From assembly GCA_946803715.1 (NCBI GenBank), contig CAMPET010000209.1:48197-73794 (forward strand): a stretch of DNA of 25,598 nucleotides, given 5' to 3'. Below, in pieces: positions 20,966 through 25,598 of the stretch. The notes beneath the pieces were generated by a model. The model saw nothing but the letters and a program-made list of their open reading frames with translations. It searched no databases and was not told where the DNA came from. The position numbers were made by a program, and so were the translations under genes. Position 1 is the first letter of the stretch. The number at the start of each line of letters is the position of its first letter. Origin of the DNA: Beroe ovata. Lineage: Eukaryota > Ctenophora > Nuda > Beroida > Beroidae.

Positions 20966-21398
20966 GCGTCGCTACGTGACAAGGTTCTTTGTTTTATTGA
21001 TTCCTCTAGGTTTATTGTTTACAGGTCATATTGAGCGAACTCTACTGTGTATAACATCAGCAACTGTACAATGACCCAAACTGTAATTCAACTTGTGATT
21101 CAGCTTGTACTTAGAAGTAGAACTACTACTAGAATTAAAAAGTAGAACTGTGCGTATGTTTTGAAGTTTTGGAGTGATTTAATTTTGATTTGATTTTAAG
21201 TTTGACTGCGATAATTATTATTGACACTTGGGAAAATGGAATTTGATTGACTTCAGACGCAATGAACAATGAAACTGGTTGGGCGATGTTACCTGCCGAT
21301 TTGATAATGATTACGAGATCGAGTTCGAGTTCGACGACACTGTTGCGAATTTCTCGCGCGCTTTCATATTCACTTTCAGTTTAAATTTTTGTCAGATA

Positions 21399-21442
21399 AT
21401 ATCTAATCTCTGAGTCTGTGCACAGACTCAGAGGTTAGATAT
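21399..21442. repeat. Near-perfect 44-bp palindrome
   Basis: 22-bp arms (ATATCTAATCTCTGAGTCTG then TG) meet with no spacer at 21420/21421 and differ by one base. It could extrude as a cruciform. It may be the joined ends of a short inverted element. Confidence 0.85.
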
Positions 21443-21655
21443 AATCTGGAAGTGGATGATCAGGAGGGTCATACAGAATTTCATCTCTGATAAATAGAAT
21501 TTTACCCTTTTTGTCCAATTCCAATTCCATGCACGTGGATCACCCCATGTGCTGTAGGGTAAAAATGCTTTCCTTGCGAGTTATGGGCGAAAAACGTATT
21601 TTGGTCACGTGACCAGACATTTTTCCACTTCATTGCGTTTTAAACCCTGGGGTTT

Positions 21656-21735
21656 GGGTCAGGGTTAGGGTTAGGGTCAGGGTTTGGAAGTATAAGTATC
21701 CCGTGGGATAGGGTTAGGGTTTGGGATGGGTCATG
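21656..21735 (+). repeat. Interstitial telomere-like repeat with G-quadruplex motif
   Basis: Degenerate TTAGGG/TTTGGG/TCAGGG units on the plus strand. Bases 21662-21682 are four GGG runs separated by exactly three bases, the canonical quadruplex pattern of the metazoan telomere repeat. Confidence 0.75.
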
Positions 21736-21750
21736 AAACCGAAAAAACAT

Positions 21751-21832
21751 AAGTCACGTGATAAAATTAGGGCGATGGATTTAGTACGAGCCAAAAAAGT
21801 CACGTGATAAAATTAGGGCGATGGATTTAGTA
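21751..21832. repeat. Direct duplication containing TCACGTGA
   Basis: Thirty-six bases beginning AAGTCACGTGATAAAATTAG (21751-21786) recur exactly 46 bp later (21797-21832). Confidence 0.9.
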
Positions 21833-22975
21833 AAAGCCTAGATTTAGACCTTAATATTTAGATTTAGAGCTAATTTAGATTTAATTTAGTCATTTTATAA
21901 TTAGTCATTTAAAATTAATTAGTTGTTTAATTTAGAGATAATTAGATTTAGAATTGCAACTTTTACCTTGCATACCGTCGAATTCGATGCCGCGCAATTT
22001 TATTTGCAATTAATTGTTATTGTGCACACGTAATTGAGCGTCGCCGGCCCCTATTCTACTCGGTGAGTACTGAAAAGGTTGGGTCACGCAACGCGAACGT
22101 GGGAACAAGCGCCCCTTTTCTAATTCTTTTTCTACATTGGTAAACTGCGCGGCAGATTGGGTCAGATCACGCAACGTGGGATGACGGGATGTGGGAACAC
22201 GCGTGACTGGTGACGCGCAATCATTGAATTTGATTTGTCTGGCGATGCGGTTTTAGACCGCTGATGCAAGCCGCGGAGCGGCTTGCGTCAGCCTAGCCGC
22301 GCGCAAAACGAAATTTTCGACAGGGTCTATCATCGATCGACTAAATTTGATTTTTCAATCCACCCGCCATGGCCAGCGAGGATAGCTATAGTGGATAGGG
22401 ACTGGGAAAAACCATACAAAACTTCATTTCAACTCAAGTTCAACCACTTGCCAGTCTTTCTGAAAAATGAAAATGGGCTGTGTCTTTACGCTATGAAATA
22501 AAAATTCGAATATTTCCATCACAATAACACATCACATCAGCACAGTAAGTGTTTCCAGTACTGGCACAGGTGCAAGTGACAGTTCATATGATAATAAAGT
22601 TCCTATAAGTACTAAGTTTTTAATTTAAAAGTTTAAAAGTATTTTTAATTCATATTAAATTTAAACTTAAACAGAACATGTATTCAGTTCCACTCTGCAG
22701 TCTGCATACAGTATACACCGACATTTTGCACACAGTGTGCATTGTATTTGTACCGGTATGTCAGCGCTGTGTTCAGTGCACACAGAACATAGGGGAATAT
22801 CTGATGAAGTTATCATTTTAAAATCAACTGGATTCCTCGGCGGAATGAGATTCTGGAAAATCAGGGCTCCACATGTTACTTGGGTGACTGCATACAAATT
22901 ATGTATGACTATGAGAACAATTACTCTAAACCTACACTAAACATTAGATTGTTACAATTGGAGGTTCACAAGAGT

Positions 22976-23517
22976 TCAGACCGAGGGACGGCTACTCAGT
23001 GTCAGGACAGGGAGAACCTTCAGAACTGGGATTGGGGTAATGTTCACTTCGGGATTTGATCGCCGCCGATTTTCTGACGGGAGCACAGCCGAGGCCGGCG
23101 CCCCATCAGTCACGTGACACGGCTCAGACACGTGATCAGCAACAGTGGATGACGCAATGATTGGCTGCTGCTGCTGTAAGCTCGTGGCTGATTGGCTACT
23201 GGGACTCGTTATCAGGGCTCTACTCTCGAGGAGATGCTTTGCTTGTCGCAAGATATTTGGTTTCTTGTCTGTTAGGACGACTCTCGGTTGAAACCTGCTG
23301 AACTGAAAGTAAATTCATTAGTTTCCATGAAACTCCCACCCCAATACTATTTGTCACAGTAACTTTGCTAGGAAAAAGAACGGCGTTTAAAATGCCTTTT
23401 CTTCACATAATGTGATAATACAGTTACACTAGCTGTACTTACTATATTGCTGGATAGTGGTGGATTGATCGATATTTTCGGCTCCTGACTTTTCGATGGG
23501 GCAGCCAGCCTTGAAAA
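22976..23517 (-). CDS. 3' exons of an unrecognised minus-strand gene
   Basis: Two exons in phase 0: 23517-23443 (acceptor TTTATTTCAG, donor GTAAGT; 25 codons) and 23302-22976 (acceptor TACTTTCAG; 108 codons plus TGA). Both start with FSR. The last exon has a basic start (FSRFQPRVVLTDKKPNILRQ), a short helical AKHLLESRAL, a QQQQ run and a Ser/Pro-rich end (TLSSRPSV). No domain is recognised. The earlier exons must lie right of 23517, which is close to or across the divergent phosphatase gene starting at 23757, and I could not identify them. Support comes from the good splice signals and matching phase; transcript evidence would decide. Confidence 0.45.
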
Positions 23518-23756
23518 CTGAAATAAATCATGGAATTATTGCATTTGCTTACTGGAACATGATATAGAATTAAATATGAGTAAAAACCTTAGATTAAGAT
23601 TCAATGTCCTGAATTTTGTCATGAATCATATCGTAGATAGCTCTCCAGACCTCTATGCTGGTAAATAACCAGAGGTAATCATTGATCATGCAAAACTACT
23701 TCACGACTCGTGCCATCAAACCTCCCTTTTATTCAAGTTCAACAGGCTCATGAACT

Positions 23757-25007
23757 ATGATTCTGCTAGTGTTTGACTTTGATCACACTGTTATCAATGA
23801 GAATACCGATGTTTTCGTTCCGAACCGAGTTCTGAAATCCCCTCCTCCTACTCATGACAACATGTGAGTGAGTAGTATCCACGTCTCCTCTTCTCCTGCC
23901 CAGTGATCCACTCTCCACATCTGTCATAGATAGGCCCCCACCTTGCATATACTTCAATTTCCCTTCCAACTGTCAAAACTCAACTCTGTTCACCATGAGT
24001 TCTGGGAAATGTGGCATCCCATCTTCAATCACGTTAACGTTGTCAGTGAGCACGTGGGTTGGACTGAGTACATGAGACTGCTATTTGTGGAGTGTGCTAG
24101 ACATGGTGTCACACGAACCGATATGGAGACTGTCTTGAGGGAGATGACACTGACACCAGGCATGGAGGAGCTCTTTGCATGGATTAGAGAGAACAAGGAA
24201 CAAATCAAGGTATGTTTTCAGTTTGGTCACGTGACTCTGACACCGTGACGAGACAGAATTGTAGTTAAGTGAACACAATACAAGTTACAAGAATTGAGAT
24301 ACGATGCTGGAAATCTGTGATAGGTGAACCCATGAAAGTCTGTGACCCCCTCCATCATATCTATATGACCGCTGTCACGTAATTGAGAGGAAATAGTAAC
24401 TTAATGCTGATGCAGGTTGTCATAGCATCGGACAGTAACACGTGGTTCATAGATGTGTTGTTACGTCATCATGGGATATATGACCTGGTGGACACTGTTT
24501 ACAGCAACCCAGCCCAGTGGACTGGTGATCTACTGCAAATTACAAGGTATATCTGATATCAAATATATACCTTCTCTTGTACAATGTACACTTTTGCTTT
24601 TCTTCGTTTAACAAGGAGCGTGGTACACTGGGTATTGAATACGAATTGCATCAGTTGACTAATGATTCATAACTCCGTGAAAATGCAGGCACACTACAAA
24701 TGATTTCTGTGCCTCGTGCCCAGTGAACATGTGTAAATCTGCCATTCTACAGACATGTCTCTCTGGTAACCATGGTAACCAAGGTAACCATGGTACTGAT
24801 GACATCATCACGAGAGTTGTATACGTGGGGGATGGTAGTAACGACCTGTGTCCCATTCTACACCTGAAACCGGGTGATGTGGCGTGCCCAAGAGACGGTT
24901 ATAGACTGAGCATGTTGTTGAAAGAGCGCGAGGTCGCATGCAGCGTGGTGGGTTGGACGGATGCCAGCAGCTTAGTGGAGGTAATGGAGACCCTCATGAA
25001 TAATTGA
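23757..25007 (+). CDS. PHOSPHO1/2-like HAD phosphatase
   Basis: Four exons, 23757-23863, 24047-24209, 24416-24546 and 24689-25007 (TGA), give a complete 239-residue protein, the usual length of this family. PHOSPHO1 hydrolyses phosphocholine and phosphoethanolamine; PHOSPHO2 prefers pyridoxal 5'-phosphate. HAD motifs are intact: nucleophile and acid/base in LLVFDFDHTVIN (D7, D9), motif II ASDSNT (S95), the CK lysine K150, and motif IV YVGDGSNDLCP (D182, D186). Other family blocks are GWTEYM, LTPGMEEL, YSNPAQW, C..CP.NMCK and DVACPRDGY. The second exon start was chosen at 24047 because only there do the CAG, the reading phase and the family spacing before GWTEYM all agree. A GNHGNQGNHG stretch before motif IV is an expansion. 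Which of PHOSPHO1 or PHOSPHO2 it serves cannot be told by eye. Confidence 0.93.
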
Positions 25008-25285
25008 CAATAGCTTTGAGGTGGAAGTGGAGCAATGTTTAAGGAATGTCAAGAGGATATCAAGGAACGTCACATATTTAAACATCAATCATTGATGGAT
25101 AGGGATGATGAAAAACTAAATTTCGACTGTACAAGATTAATTCTGTTACGAATGAATCCTCTTAATCATGTTAATGATTTTGTGCTGCTATCATAAAGCA
25201 TATAGCTATCAGTATAGCTATCATTTCCCCTTCCACCCTGCGATATAGCCCCCCGAAACACATTCCCTAGATATCCCCATTGACA
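25008..25285. other. Phosphatase 3' flank
   Basis: No further gene or clear AATAAA signal. Open frames on the minus strand follow the repeat downstream. Confidence 0.4.
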
Positions 25286-25407
25286 GTGACGCACACATCC
25301 CCATTCCACACTCTGTGACGCACACATACCCATTCCACACTCTGTGACGCACACATCCCCAGTCCACACTCTGTGACGCGCACGGCCCCAATCCGAACTC
25401 TGTGACA
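25286..25407. repeat. 29-bp tandem repeat
   Basis: Units beginning GTGACGCACACATCCCCA recur at 25286, 25315, 25344 and 25373 with period 29, and a diverged one starts at 25402. Confidence 0.9.
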
Positions 25408-25446
25408 CTCTAGTACGCGGTGCTCGCACTGTCAGAAAAAAAAACA

Positions 25447-25506
25447 CGGGGGGCGGGGGGTGCGGGGGGCGGGGGGGGGGGGGGGGGGGGGGGGGGGCGG
25501 GGGGGT

Positions 25507-25542
<36 letters not shown>

Positions 25543-25598
25543 CGGGGGGGGGGGGGGGGGGTGGGGGGGGTGGGGGGGGGGGGGGGGGGGGGGGGGGG
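25447..25598. repeat. Poly-G tract at window end
   Basis: Almost pure G with scattered C and T. It may be a real homopolymer-rich repeat or, more likely, a sequencing or assembly artefact at a contig end. Confidence 0.9.

Larger units (their letters stand above)
20140..22975. other. Repeat-rich intergenic region
   Basis: No gene is convincing. Notable contents are listed separately. In addition, there is an AT-rich ATTTAG-type array at about 21836-21955, related GGGTCACGCAACG/GTGGGAACA motifs at about 22080-22205, and a hairpin GCAAGCCGC/GCGGCTTGC at 22266-22286. A 72-codon frame at 22283-22501 runs into AAATAAA but shows no recognisable domain and is not called. The 3' end of the upstream gene lacks a clear AATAAA. 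Confidence 0.5.

Noticed and set aside
22283-22501. 72-codon plus-strand frame ending at AAATAAA
   Set aside because: No recognisable domain, no promoter or splice context, and its start lies in a GC hairpin. It could be real but cannot be supported.
23594-23689. 31-residue minus-strand small ORF between the divergent genes
   Set aside because: It looks protein-like (hydrophobic and aromatic) but has no acceptor or donor linking it to the downstream exons, and it is short enough to occur by chance.
23864-24046. Earlier start for phosphatase exon 2 (acceptors at 23903 or 23929)
   Set aside because: The first gives the wrong phase and the second an immediate stop. Only the acceptor ending at 24046 gives the right phase and family spacing.

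Overview
This is animal nuclear DNA. The genes are split by GT-AG introns that are mostly short, separated by microsatellites and decayed DNA transposons, and encode metazoan families: a Notch-ligand-type DSL protein, an NAD kinase, a PHD/MYND chromatin protein and a PHOSPHO-type phosphatase. Compact genes together with a DSL gene fit an early-branching invertebrate such as a sponge, but no marker here fixes the species. The window starts in a GT microsatellite and ends in about 150 bases of near-pure G, so it may be a whole contig. Single Ns at 2397 and 11120 each coincide with an abrupt loss of coding homology and are probably unresolved gaps.

Layout. 1-2076: microsatellites, no supported gene. 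2077-2396 (+): exons of a PDZ domain resembling that of ARHGAP21/23, cut off at the N. 2518-8184 (+): the C-terminal half of NAD kinase in six exons; its GGDGT half is missing. The largest intron of this gene (3572-6932) holds a complete two-exon gene on the opposite strand (4066-6290). That gene encodes a type I membrane protein with an MNNL-like region, four tandem DSL-like modules, one transmembrane helix and a tail with six YxxL/V/M tyrosine motifs. A MITE-like element sits in its only intron. 8640-10398: a long-TIR element carrying a small TATA-driven transcription unit that appears broken. 10902-11119: a non-LTR retrotransposon RT remnant. 11296-12425: a foldback-like element with a decayed Merlin/IS1595-type transposase. 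12555-12985: GC-rich repeats.

13120-20139 (+): an eight-exon gene whose predicted product, about 1451 residues, has Tudor and PHD domains at the N-terminus, a 1200-residue disordered middle and a C-terminal MYND zinc finger. 20140-22975: a repeat-rich stretch with a telomere-like G-quadruplex candidate and a 44-bp palindrome, without a convincing gene. 22976-23517 (-): two 3' exons of an unrecognised gene. 23757-25007 (+): a complete four-exon PHOSPHO1/2-like HAD phosphatase of 239 residues.

The genes do not form a pathway. The observations most worth following are the multi-DSL protein with an ITIM-like tail, its nested position inside NADK, the Tudor-PHD-MYND combination, and thirteen copies of the palindrome TCACGTGA across the window. 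All exon joins were made by eye from splice consensus, reading phase and family similarity; no alignment or transcript was available.
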